Assembly (NCBI GenBank): GCA_910577945.1
Contig: CAJTNI010000031.1
Location: forward strand, 1-18,005
Direction: 5' to 3'
Length of the DNA stretch: 18,005 bases
Origin: an uncultured Christensenella sp.
GTDB taxonomy: Bacteria; Bacillota; Clostridia; Christensenellales; Pumilibacteraceae
Below, piece by piece: positions 8,401 through 15,987 of the stretch (position 1 is the stretch's first letter; every line of letters begins with the position of its first letter). A program made the position numbers and the translations under genes. Below the pieces are notes generated by a model. It made no database searches. It saw only the letters and a list, made by a program, of their open reading frames with translations, and was not told the DNA's origin.

Positions 8401-11175
8401 GAAATCGTGCTCAATGCGGAATTGGAACGGGTAAATCAATACTGCTTCCAAAACACGAACATAACCAAGATTACGGTGAGCGGCGACTTTACCTCGTTCT
8501 GGGACACGGGCTGCTTCGGCAGCTGCACAAGCTTGCGCGAGGTCGAGCTTAAAGAGGGCGTTACCAAGATGTACGCGAAGCAGTTCGACAGCTTGTGGAA
8601 CGGCATAGCGACGCTTGTGCTGCCCTCTACTATAACCGAAATCCCCGCAGGCTCGGCGACGAAGTTCAAGGCGGTTAAGCTTAATTCGTACGTCGCGCCC
8701 ACTACGCTTGCGCTGTCGCAAACGGCAAGCCAAAGCGCGTTTAGCAAAACCGCGTACTTCATATGCAAGGACGCCGCGACGCTTGCGCAATACGCGGCGG
8801 ACGGCTCGGTATGGAAAGCAGCGGCGGGCGCGGATTGGGAGACGGTGTGGCAGCCGCAGTTCTCGGTCGGCGACGCTTCGGGGTGGTTGCTCAAAGACGG
8901 CGCATTGGTATTGTATTTCGGCGACAGGGCGAATATAATGATACCGCAGGCGCTTACGGAAATGCCCGCGCTTTCCTCGCTGCTCGGCACGTCGGCAGGG
9001 GCGCTTTCCGAGGTCACGTTTACGGTCGATGCCGGCAATACCCTGTTCAAGGTGAAGGACGGCGCGCTTATGAACGCCGACGAAACAATCGTGTACGCGT
9101 TTAACACCGCGAGCGATATAGCGTCGTTCTCGTCGGAAACGGTCGCAGAGGTCAAGCCCTATGCGTTTGCATACGCGAGAAATCTCAAAACCGTAAACCT
9201 GCCCGCATTGGTAACGCTCGGCGAGTACGCGTTTGCCGGCTCGGGCTTGACGAGCATATCGTTGAACGTGAACGTTTCGTCCAACGCGTTTATCGACTGC
9301 GCGTCGCTCGAAACCGTGGAGCTCGGCGCGAGCTGCACGCAAATCGCAGGATACGCCTTCGCGTACTCGGGCGTCAAATCTATAACTATGGCGGCTGTGC
9401 AAAGCATAGGCGAGTACGCGTTTACCTGCTGTATGGAATATAAGAACGTCGTCCTGCCCGAAACGTGCGAAATAATCGGCGGATACGCCTTCGACAATGC
9501 GGGCGTGGAGACCGTCAACCTCGAACACGTTAAAAAGGTGTACGTATATGCCTTCCAGCGCACTCCGTTAAAATCCGTATCGCTCGATTCGGCGACGGAA
9601 ATCCGCAGTCAGGCGTTTTATGATTGCAAATCGCTCGCGACGGTAAGAATAGGCGCGACTTGCACAAGCATAGCCTCCAAAGCGTTTTTGAATATCAACG
9701 CGAACGCGACGGTTATTTTCGAGGCTGAAACGCCGCCGTCCGTAACGACCCCGTTCGGAAGCTATTTGGAAGCGGCGGGAATCAAGGTGCTCGTGCCTTA
9801 TTCCGCGCGCGACGCGTACTTGAATAATGCGAGCTACGACAATTATCGCGTGCAAGCCAACCCCGAAACCGTCGAGAATACGGTCAAAATAGACGATTGG
9901 TACTTGACGGCGGACGGCGCTTTCGTCGCGTACGTGGGCGACCGCTCGAATATATCTATACCCAAAGAGCTCAAATCGGGCTTGACCGATATTTCGTTGG
10001 TTGCGGGCAGAGCGGCGGCGTCGTATAAGAACGTAGTAATTTCCGTCGCCGCCGACAGTACGACGTTCAAGCTGCAAAACGGCATGCTTACGAGCTACGA
10101 CGGCAAAACGGCGTATGCCGTAACGGCAGACGCGGCGGCGCAGCTCGTGCTCGACGGTGTGGAGGAGGTTTTGCCGTTTGCGTTCTACGCCAACAAATCG
10201 ATAATGTCGGTCGCTATGCCCGACGCTGTGACAATCGGCAAAAAAGCGTTTTATAACAGCAACGTAATCGCGGTCAACATAGGCGCAAATTGCACGTCTG
10301 TCGGCGAGTACGCGTTGAGCAACGAAGCTGCGAAAATGTACGTGACGCTTTCGGCGACTACGCCGCCGACCGTGCTCGACGGGACCTTCGTGGGCTCGAC
10401 CAAATTCGCGGGCAAGATATTCGTGCCGCAAGAGGCTATGGATACGTACAAAACCGCGCCCGTGTGGAGCACGTTTGCCGCCAACATGTACGTCAAGCCC
10501 GAGCAAGACCGTCAAATAGTGCAGCTTGGGAATTGGCTCATGTGGAACGACGGCGAGTTCATCGACTATACGGGCGAGTTCACGTTCGACGGTACCGAGG
10601 TGTTGACGCTTCCCAAAGAGCTTACTACGTTGCCCGATTCGCTCGCAGTTAGCATATTCAAGCTTACTGCGACGAATGCAAATCAAACGAAGGTCTCGTT
10701 TGCCGTCGAGGAGGGCAACGTCGCGTTCAAAATCAAAGACGGCGTGCTGATGAGCACCGACGAAAAGACGGTGTACGGCTGCAACCGCGCGGAGGTCAAG
10801 GGCAAGAGCCTGACGCTTGCGGCGGAAACGATTATGGGATACGCATTTTATTCCGCGGAAATAACGAGCGTCGAGCTGCCCAACGCAGTCACGATAGGCG
10901 ACAGGGCGTTCTACAAAATCCCGACGCTTACTTCCGTCAAAATCGGCGATAAGTGCACTACCTTCGGCACATACGTGTTTAACGGCTGCAATGCGACGAT
11001 GACGTTTACCATAGAGACGGAAACGCCGCCTACGATTGGTATGTCCACGTTCGGCACGGCGACCGCCTTCAAGGGCAAAATATACGTGCCGACGGCGAGC
11101 GTAGACGCCTACAAGGTCGCCAAAAATTGGAAGACCTACGCCAAGGTCATAGAGGCAAACCCCGCCGCCGAGTAA
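5464..11175 (+). CDS. Giant BspA-like leucine-rich-repeat surface lipoprotein
   Basis: This 1903-residue adhesin-type protein starts at ATG 5464 behind GGGAGGA. A lipoprotein signal with lipobox L-V-A-C26 anchors it in the membrane. An InlB B-repeat follows (~38-107, FDTNGGSIVSEQ ... GWYTDEEC ... LTLYAKW). From ~120 to ~1110 run LRR_5-type repeats of about 22-23 residues with the pattern LxxIxIPxxVxxIGxxAFxxCxxL. The C-terminal third holds three related cassettes starting near residues 1135, 1473 and 1680. Each begins with a W(L/Y)L-x-x-DGxF motif, contains an FK(V/L/I)(K/Q)(D/N)GxL segment and further LRRs, and ends in a TPPxV ... (I/L)(Y/F)VPxxxxxxY cap. BspA-like repeats commonly bind host or bacterial surface proteins and glycans; the ligand here is unknown. 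There is no LPxTG sorting signal, so the lipid is the only visible anchor. It lies 60 bases after the B-repeat gene and is probably in the same operon. Confidence 0.92.
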   Translation: MKKKNLVATLAVIACATSMGAALVACDNADDPQNPQSYTIVFDTNGGSIVSEQGVTGGDKIIEPGDPTKFGYEFDGWYTDEECTQIWTFETDTVTGNLTLYAKWKDKSATANTYFDFGLSNGAYSIKVKTGQTLPADVILPSEYEGKPVTAIADGAFEGQTALKSVKIPSSVKSIGARAFRNCASLETVLGADNVESIGGTAFGGTKYDDTLQSGATYIGKTLYKYTGAGAELAVRDGTVGIAVSAAQDNTSLTKLTLPSTLKIIGNYAFGTSGDKSGMGITELVIPDGVESIGDNAFRNAKSLAKLVVGKGVKSIGANAFCGAAITDLSYGANAEIKDNSFAEVAADAKITIGDAVKEFPAGIVGKYASLTEVTLGAGVTQLPANAFNGQAKLAKLTVNGALTAIGASALQGTAITEFTVGKTVASIGATAFKDCAALKKVTYDAKSATAPATSAFAGCAALKTVVVGDNAEAIPDSLFAGVALTSLTLGDNVAVIGADAFRGAAITSVAIGEKVTEIGADAFGDNDALATVAFNAIAAQNKSDCTLFPNAASLTIGAKVTEIPAYMANGNTALTALTLPATVTDIGSHAFDGCTALATINGFDNVKNIGADALKDTPYLAAYLQADGVVYLGSILYAYNGDMPQNYTLEVKAGTTTIAEGALAGQNNLVAVKLPDSVVEIGARAFKDCKSLKGTVDLSSVIKVGDEAFSGDDAIEKFAMNGKLEEVGAHAFDGCKIAEIALVMPETAKSLGEYAFYDCYGLKSIDIKGGITEIPAYCFYIKLDFDDDRTLGMVKSIKLAPSVERVRDYWVGMNSVEHLEIPGVKYIGKNALAYYNYDFDVEQFLEIPDGAFLHWGACERFIVNENCTILGACFKGSTRKSNLKYVEIKSRHITEIASNMFAGQSTLTKVVLPDSITSFGSRAFLDCTNAVIYGGLTSNVKSIGEMAFCNVRGFGTPVDLSGVTSFGNSAFDNSRLSGEIVLNAELERVNQYCFQNTNITKITVSGDFTSFWDTGCFGSCTSLREVELKEGVTKMYAKQFDSLWNGIATLVLPSTITEIPAGSATKFKAVKLNSYVAPTTLALSQTASQSAFSKTAYFICKDAATLAQYAADGSVWKAAAGADWETVWQPQFSVGDASGWLLKDGALVLYFGDRANIMIPQALTEMPALSSLLGTSAGALSEVTFTVDAGNTLFKVKDGALMNADETIVYAFNTASDIASFSSETVAEVKPYAFAYARNLKTVNLPALVTLGEYAFAGSGLTSISLNVNVSSNAFIDCASLETVELGASCTQIAGYAFAYSGVKSITMAAVQSIGEYAFTCCMEYKNVVLPETCEIIGGYAFDNAGVETVNLEHVKKVYVYAFQRTPLKSVSLDSATEIRSQAFYDCKSLATVRIGATCTSIASKAFLNINANATVIFEAETPPSVTTPFGSYLEAAGIKVLVPYSARDAYLNNASYDNYRVQANPETVENTVKIDDWYLTADGAFVAYVGDRSNISIPKELKSGLTDISLVAGRAAASYKNVVISVAADSTTFKLQNGMLTSYDGKTAYAVTADAAAQLVLDGVEEVLPFAFYANKSIMSVAMPDAVTIGKKAFYNSNVIAVNIGANCTSVGEYALSNEAAKMYVTLSATTPPTVLDGTFVGSTKFAGKIFVPQEAMDTYKTAPVWSTFAANMYVKPEQDRQIVQLGNWLMWNDGEFIDYTGEFTFDGTEVLTLPKELTTLPDSLAVSIFKLTATNANQTKVSFAVEEGNVAFKIKDGVLMSTDEKTVYGCNRAEVKGKSLTLAAETIMGYAFYSAEITSVELPNAVTIGDRAFYKIPTLTSVKIGDKCTTFGTYVFNGCNATMTFTIETETPPTIGMSTFGTATAFKGKIYVPTASVDAYKVAKNWKTYAKVIEANPAAE

Positions 11176-11567
11176 GCGGCAGCGCCGCAAAAGCCGAATA
11201 ACGGCAATGCGGAAAATCCCACGACCGAATCGCAGCTCCGCAGCTTTGCGGCGACAGCCCTCACATTCGCATCACGCCGTCGCCGTATCGCAGCGGAGCT
11301 GTATTCATTTTCCCTCATTTTATACCTTGCTTATCGCGTCGTTCGCCGCAGGGCGATTCGAGGCTGGGCGCGGCGTTCGGGTGTTCGGCCGCCGCGCCGT
11401 AAGCGGGGAATTATCGCGAGGGTAGTCGAAAATGACGGCGCGGCGAGCGACTGTTCGACGCTAAAATCATTATATAAACGCGGATGCGGGCGCTGTCGAG
11501 CGTAAAAAGCGTTTCGACGGGCGCGTGCGTCCGCGTTTTAATTAATAGATTTATTTGCAAATAGCTA
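11176..11567 (+). other. Structured intergenic region with four hairpins
   Basis: No convincing gene lies here. Directly after the LRR stop, CCGCA..GCCG-AATAA-CGGC..TGCGG (11185-11212) forms a hairpin without a T-run; it may protect or end the operon mRNA. At 11233-11301 two 9-bp stems are nested: CAGCTCCGC with GCGGAGCTG outside, and TGCGGCGAC (11247-11255) with GTCGCCGTA (11279-11287) inside. At 11367-11398 a 9-bp stem GGCGCGGCG/CGCCGCGCC encloses a 14-base loop. At 11476-11539 a long imperfect stem (AAACGCGGA with TCCGCGTTT, and inner GTCGA/TCGAC) ends in TTTT. That last one is a terminator candidate just upstream of the next promoter. The 72-codon open frame at 11207-11425 looks like chance. 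Confidence 0.6.
11476..11542 (+). terminator. Long terminator-like hairpin before the SipW-type locus
   Basis: The arms AAACGCGGA (11476-11484) and TCCGCGTTT (11530-11538) pair fully. Further in, GTCGA (11495-11499) pairs with TCGAC (11514-11518). TTTTAATTAA follows the 3' arm. It separates the LRR operon from the promoter at 11568-11596. The stem is unusually long for a plain terminator. Confidence 0.6.
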
Positions 11568-11596
11568 TTGACAATCGTGTAAATAGGGTGTATACT
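11568..11596 (+). promoter_or_regulatory. Near-consensus promoter of the SipW-substrate operon
   Basis: TTGACA (11568-11573) and TATACT (11591-11596) are 17 bases apart. An AT-rich stretch (11538-11566) precedes them and could act as an UP element. The start is expected near 11603, giving a ~35-base leader to the ATG at 11638. Confidence 0.85.
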
Positions 11597-11637
11597 GTAC
11601 GTATTCTCGGAAACAAGGTTTAGGCATAAAGAGGGAA

Positions 11638-14600
11638 ATGGAGCGAGTGCGTCGTTTTAGAGCGCTTATATACGCGGCGATTGCTTTTGCGGTGTTGTTA
11701 TGCACCGCGCTTTTCTCGTTGTCCTTTGCCAAGTGGGACGTGGTCGGCGCGGCGGCGTCTACCGCGACCTCGAACGGCTCGATAGGACGTTTTTACGTTG
11801 ACTATCCGCAGCCCGTAACGGAGAGCGCAACGCCTCCGCAGCTCGCCGACGATATCGACGACTCCGAGTCTGATTCCATTGTTTTGCAGTTTAAGACGAG
11901 CGTTACGGACGCGACGCCGATTACCGTAAAGTTTCTGTTTACGGGCGCTTCCGCCAACCTGTTCGCGCATATTTGGTGCGACGACAAATCGCTCGAGTTC
12001 AACGGCACGGGCTGGGGGGATTTGTTGTTGAGCGACGGCGGCGCGTACAAAAAAGCGACCATGCGCGAGGAAACAAAGAAAATCGCGTGGTCGCAGCTCA
12101 CGGGCTTTATTATAGCAAACGGCAGCGCGCAGACGGGCAACAACGATATTCAAAACAAGCTGCCGTCGTTGCGCGACAACTACATATATACGATACCTCT
12201 TACGCAGTCGGGCACCGCGTTGGTCGTCGGCAGCGTGTCGGCTGCCGAATATTCGGCGGGCGGCGTTGCGGAGCCCGAAATAAAGTACGGCGAGGCGAGC
12301 AAAACGGTGCGGCACGTCAAGGCGAACGGCACGAGCGTGTACAAAAACTACGTGTGCGTGTCGCGCGAGTACGAATACGCCGCCGACGGTACGCTCGCCG
12401 AGGCCTCGGGCACGCCGACCTCGGCATTCGTCGAGTTTTCGGTATCGGGCGCGGATTTGAGCGCGACGGTGGAGGAGTTTTCGGTAACTCGCGCGTTTGT
12501 GGATTCCGACGGCGCGCCGAGCGGCGGCAAGTCGGAAATGCGTGTGTACGGCTCGCCCGTGGGCAAGACGCTTGCGGACGTGAACAACGCGTACGTGGTC
12601 TGCGATTTTGCCGACGGCGCGGAGCGGTATTACGCGATGGACGTGCGCATCGTCACGACTGCAAACGCCACGTACGAGCTGACCGCCACGGCGCGGCACT
12701 CGCGCGAAAACGCGTCGGTCGAGGCGGGCAAGTTCTATCTTATGGTAAACGGCGTCACGCCCACGGAAATGTCGCGGTCGCTCGGCGCGAGCAAGACAAT
12801 CGACCAAAGCGTCATGCTCACGCTCGCCGAAAACACCATGTTCAAAATGGTTAAGACGGCAAACGCCGACTCGCTCGACGGCGCGACCTGGTATTCGCCC
12901 GCGACGGGGTCTAAGGTGGATTGCCCGCAAAACGGCATTTCCGCGGAAATGGATACCTCGGCTTCCGTCGACTACGGCAATATAAGACTGACCAATCCCG
13001 CCGGCAAATATCTGGTGCGCTACGTTGCCGATACGGACGCGGCGTACGACGCGGTGTCCGTGCAAATGATACTCGTCGAGCGCTGCGCGGGGCTTGGCAA
13101 CGAGCTGCAAAAGCCCGACGACGGATATTACGTAGTGGGCAGCTTTTCGGAGTTCAAGCTTTTCGACGGCTGCAAAATGACGCCCAACGCCAATATCGAG
13201 GGCGTGTACGAGTACACGCTGCCCGACGCGGTCAGATATACGCCCGTGTACGCGATTGCGCACGTCTCCGACGGCGAGATTACGTACGGCGCGCTCAATA
13301 CCGCCTTAAACGGCGCAAAGGTGTATTACGACGCGTTTGCGGGCGCGGCGATAGACGGCGCGGCGTTGCCCGCGTACCGCTTTGTCGCGGACGTTTCGGC
13401 GACCGACGCGGACGCGGATAGTATGACGCTCGGGTACAGGTATTCAATCGACGGCTTGCAGGTGCAAAAGCCCGACGGCGAGGCTGTGAACGTGGGCAAC
13501 GTGAACGAGTACGACGCTGTCAACGGCTTGCAGTTCGAGACGGGCGGGTTCGGAAAGGCGGCGGACGGCTCGGGGCTGTACTATGTGGACGTCGCCTACG
13601 AGAACATTGTGGGCAAGACGTCCAACCTCGATTTGACGGTTACGGCGGGCACGCCGCAGAGCATTGTTTCGGTAACGGTGCATTCGGGCAACGGCGTCAA
13701 CAGCTTTAACATAAACAGGTACACGGCGGGCGGGTTTACCGCTTACGACAAAGGTCACTCGTACAGAATAACGGCGGACGCATCAAAGCCGACGGCGGCG
13801 GGGTCGAGCTGGCAGCCGAGCGATTTCCATAATTGGACGGGCGCGCTGCAAAGATTCGCGGACGGCGAGCTGGGCGAGAAAACGGCGTTCGGCATGCAAA
13901 ACGCGGGGTATGCGATAGTGCGTGACGACGGCTTTGTGGTCGAGCTCGACAGAACTACGGACTCGACGACGCATCCGTACATAGCAAAGTATCACAAGAC
14001 CGACGGCGCGGCGCGCGCGTTTACCGTGTTTGTCAACGGCAACGCAAAGTCGCTCAACAACGACGACGATATTCCGCGCATTCGCAAAATCGACGGGTAT
14101 CCTTACGAGTTTAGTACGCTTAACAGCGAAAAGGCGAAAGGGTATTACAAGTTCAACGTGGGCGACAACAATATAAACATTACGTTCTCGACGTTCGACG
14201 CGGATTCGACTTCGCCCATAGTCGGCGTAGACAAGGCGTCGCTCGATACGGGCAAGTACACCGCCGACAAGCTGTGGAAGGCGGAGTACGACGCGTACGA
14301 AAACGGCTATTTCGTGTTCGGGCAGTTCACGGGCTGGACGGTGTATCCCGAGTTCGTCATGACGGCTGACCCCGATATGGCGGGGTACTACTCGTACGTC
14401 AACGACAGCATAATCACGACCGCCGACACTGCGGGCGCGGGCGCGATTGCCGCCGTTGCGGATAAGTACAAGATAGTGTATCTCGAAAAAACCGTGTACA
14501 ACGGCAACACGTACGCTCAGCTCACATATATAGGCGAGGGCGGCGGCACTACGGGCGGTGCGCCCAACATCACCGCTACCGATACCGCTATTTACTACGA

Positions 14601-15075
14601 CGCGTTCTCGGGCAAGCCGTGCGGCGCGCCCGACGGTTTCCACCGAATAATCTTCGACACGTCGAGCATTCCGTCTAATTGGGGCGGCACGATAAACGGC
14701 TTTAAGCTCCACTATTGGAACGTTAACGAAACCAACGATTACAGCGGCGATTGGAACGCGCGTCCCGCCATGCTCGCGACGGGCATTACGGGCGGCGGCT
14801 CGAACTACAATCCGTCAACGGGCGGCAAGCTGTATTACTTCGATATTAACGGCGCTACGCACCTTCTCGGCGCGGATATCAAGGGCATAATCGTCACGTT
14901 CAATCAGTCGGGCGAGGGCGAAAAGCAGTCTTGGGGCATGGAAAAGGCGTTGGAGCTCGGCAAGTCGTATGTCGTAACAATGAACGGCGGCGGCGGTAGC
15001 GACGACAACGGCACGTGGAAATGGCATCCCAAGCTGGTCGATAACGGCGGCACGGTGCTGTACGAAAAAGCGTGA
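11638..15075 (+). CDS. Large secreted multi-domain protein, likely SipW substrate with starch-binding-like modules
   Basis: This 1145-residue protein begins with an Arg-rich n-region and a hydrophobic helix ending in LSFAKWDVV, then an Ala/Ser/Thr-rich stretch with GSIGRF. That layout resembles TasA/camelysin-type signals cut by SipW; the next gene shares SFA-x-W. Residues ~95-185 (HIWCDD ... GTGWGD ... TGFIIANG) resemble a CBM25/26-like beta sandwich. Two related units follow: ~495-600 (GYYVVGSFSEFKLFDG ... KVYYDAFAG) and ~890-995 (GYFVFGQFTGWTVYPEF ... AIYYDAFSG). The C-terminal ~145 residues (KLHYWNVNE, YYFDINGA, IIVTFNQSGEGEKQSW) again fit a CBM26-like starch-binding pattern. No catalytic motif or wall anchor is visible. 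The start is not certain: GAGGG lies only 2 bases before ATG 11638, and GTG 11647 would be 11 bases away. The carbohydrate-binding reading is by motif resemblance. Confidence 0.8.
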   Translation: MERVRRFRALIYAAIAFAVLLCTALFSLSFAKWDVVGAAASTATSNGSIGRFYVDYPQPVTESATPPQLADDIDDSESDSIVLQFKTSVTDATPITVKFLFTGASANLFAHIWCDDKSLEFNGTGWGDLLLSDGGAYKKATMREETKKIAWSQLTGFIIANGSAQTGNNDIQNKLPSLRDNYIYTIPLTQSGTALVVGSVSAAEYSAGGVAEPEIKYGEASKTVRHVKANGTSVYKNYVCVSREYEYAADGTLAEASGTPTSAFVEFSVSGADLSATVEEFSVTRAFVDSDGAPSGGKSEMRVYGSPVGKTLADVNNAYVVCDFADGAERYYAMDVRIVTTANATYELTATARHSRENASVEAGKFYLMVNGVTPTEMSRSLGASKTIDQSVMLTLAENTMFKMVKTANADSLDGATWYSPATGSKVDCPQNGISAEMDTSASVDYGNIRLTNPAGKYLVRYVADTDAAYDAVSVQMILVERCAGLGNELQKPDDGYYVVGSFSEFKLFDGCKMTPNANIEGVYEYTLPDAVRYTPVYAIAHVSDGEITYGALNTALNGAKVYYDAFAGAAIDGAALPAYRFVADVSATDADADSMTLGYRYSIDGLQVQKPDGEAVNVGNVNEYDAVNGLQFETGGFGKAADGSGLYYVDVAYENIVGKTSNLDLTVTAGTPQSIVSVTVHSGNGVNSFNINRYTAGGFTAYDKGHSYRITADASKPTAAGSSWQPSDFHNWTGALQRFADGELGEKTAFGMQNAGYAIVRDDGFVVELDRTTDSTTHPYIAKYHKTDGAARAFTVFVNGNAKSLNNDDDIPRIRKIDGYPYEFSTLNSEKAKGYYKFNVGDNNINITFSTFDADSTSPIVGVDKASLDTGKYTADKLWKAEYDAYENGYFVFGQFTGWTVYPEFVMTADPDMAGYYSYVNDSIITTADTAGAGAIAAVADKYKIVYLEKTVYNGNTYAQLTYIGEGGGTTGGAPNITATDTAIYYDAFSGKPCGAPDGFHRIIFDTSSIPSNWGGTINGFKLHYWNVNETNDYSGDWNARPAMLATGITGGGSNYNPSTGGKLYYFDINGATHLLGADIKGIIVTFNQSGEGEKQSWGMEKALELGKSYVVTMNGGGGSDDNGTWKWHPKLVDNGGTVLYEKA

Positions 15076-15168
15076 ATGCGCACGGTCAACATGTTTTAAC
15101 CGCTTTCCGCGGCAGGGCGCGGGAACGTTAAAAAATATTATAATTTCCATAAAGGAGAAATTCAAATT

Positions 15169-15708
15169 ATGAAAAAGAAAATCAAAGCTCTCGTAATCGC
15201 GACCTCGGTTGCGGCAGTCGCAGGCATAGGCGCGGTTTCGTTCGCGGCGTGGTCGTCGACCAATCACGAAACGGCGACGTCCACAGGCGCTAACGGCGCG
15301 GTTTCGTTGCTCGGCTTTTCCGCAAATACCGCTACGGGCTTCACGGGCTTGTTGCCTTACGACCAAGTAGCAAGCACCGACCCGTCCGAGGCGAACAAAA
15401 CGATGGCAAAGATTGCTCTGCCTACTATCGTAGACGACAGCAAGACGTTCGACATTACCGTCACTTCCGATGCGTCGTTGGCAGCGACAAGTAAAATGTA
15501 CGTGTGCGTTTCCGATACGGCGCCTACGACTTTTGCGGGCGCTGCGACAACGGAATGGCTCGAACTGAACTCGACGGGCGTAACGTTTGAGGATTTTGAT
15601 AGCACCAAAACCAACCTTAACGCTTATTTCGTATTGGTTTCGACCGATACCGCCGATATGAACGCGACCTACAATATTACGTTCAAGGTCGCGGAAGCTA
15701 CCGCGTAA
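15169..15708 (+). CDS. TasA/camelysin-like secreted protein, likely SipW substrate
   Basis: This 179-residue protein has the size and layout of CalY/TasA-family matrix proteins. It starts MKKKIKALVIATS, has a hydrophobic core rich in Ala, Val and Gly, then AVSFAAWSSTNHETATSTGANGAVSL. The aromatic-polar patch followed by T-x-G and a beta strand is typical of SipW-cognate signal peptides. The mature part is Thr/Ala/Asp-rich and beta-prone (ITVTSD, YVCVSD, YNITFKVAEATA), with almost no Cys. In relatives such proteins assemble into extracellular fibres or surface layers; whether this one does is inference. AAGGAG (15152-15157) lies 11 bases before the ATG, slightly far. It follows the large protein by 93 bases without a clear promoter and is probably co-transcribed; the signal peptidase gene lies just beyond. 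Confidence 0.82.
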   Translation: MKKKIKALVIATSVAAVAGIGAVSFAAWSSTNHETATSTGANGAVSLLGFSANTATGFTGLLPYDQVASTDPSEANKTMAKIALPTIVDDSKTFDITVTSDASLAATSKMYVCVSDTAPTTFAGAATTEWLELNSTGVTFEDFDSTKTNLNAYFVLVSTDTADMNATYNITFKVAEATA

Positions 15709-15784
15709 CCATACGCAAACCTGTTTGCGCCGACGGCGCGTTTAGATGAAAATAATATGCGCTCCCTGCGCGCGAACAAACGGT

Positions 15785-15820
15785 AAGCCGACTGCAAATT
15801 GTTGCGGTCGGCTTTGTTGT
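15785..15820 (+). terminator. Strong intrinsic terminator after the TasA-like gene
   Basis: AAGCCGACTGCAA (15785-15797) pairs over 13 positions (one T-G wobble) with TTGCGGTCGGCTT (15802-15814) around the loop ATTG. TGTTGTT follows. Closer to the stop codon are two overlapping hairpins that cannot form together: 15714-15729 (CGCAAAC/GTTTGCG) and 15727-15739 (GCGCCG/CGGCGC). The GC-rich stretch 15821-15950 shows nothing further. Confidence 0.88.
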
Positions 15821-15950
15821 TCGTCGGCGTGTCGGCGTGTAGTATCTGTGCGTTGGCGCGACTACGCGTGCGTGCGCGTGAAAGCGTCGAACGTGCGCGG
15901 CGTAGCGCGGAGACGCGCGCGGAAAAATTTTAATAAATTCCGACTCGGTC

Positions 15951-15979
15951 TTGACACGGCGAGATATCGGTGTTATAAT
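15951..15979 (+). promoter_or_regulatory. Full-consensus promoter of the signal peptidase gene
   Basis: TTGACA (15951-15956) and TATAAT (15974-15979) are spaced by exactly 17 bases. The transcription start is expected at about 15986-15988, which is at the ATG (15988). The message would therefore have no leader and no ribosome binding site. Confidence 0.88.
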
Positions 15980-15987
15980 ATATACAA

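Noticed and set aside
9568..11190. Long minus-strand open frames opposite the LRR gene (also 5983-7464 and 8344-9528)
   Set aside because: They are shadows of a repetitive, GC-rich coding sequence. They have no ribosome binding sites and Arg-rich, low-complexity products.
11207..11425. A 72-codon plus-strand frame in the intergenic region
   Set aside because: It runs through several hairpins, has no ribosome binding site, and encodes an Arg/Ser/Ala-rich, non-protein-like sequence.
11698..13263. A 521-codon minus-strand frame opposite the large secreted protein
   Set aside because: Same reason: an antisense shadow with no recognisable motif.
15116..15144. Promoter for the TasA-like gene with a perfect TATAAT at 15139-15144
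   Set aside because: There is no -35 box at the right distance, and transcription would start on top of the ribosome binding site. Readthrough from the upstream gene is more likely.
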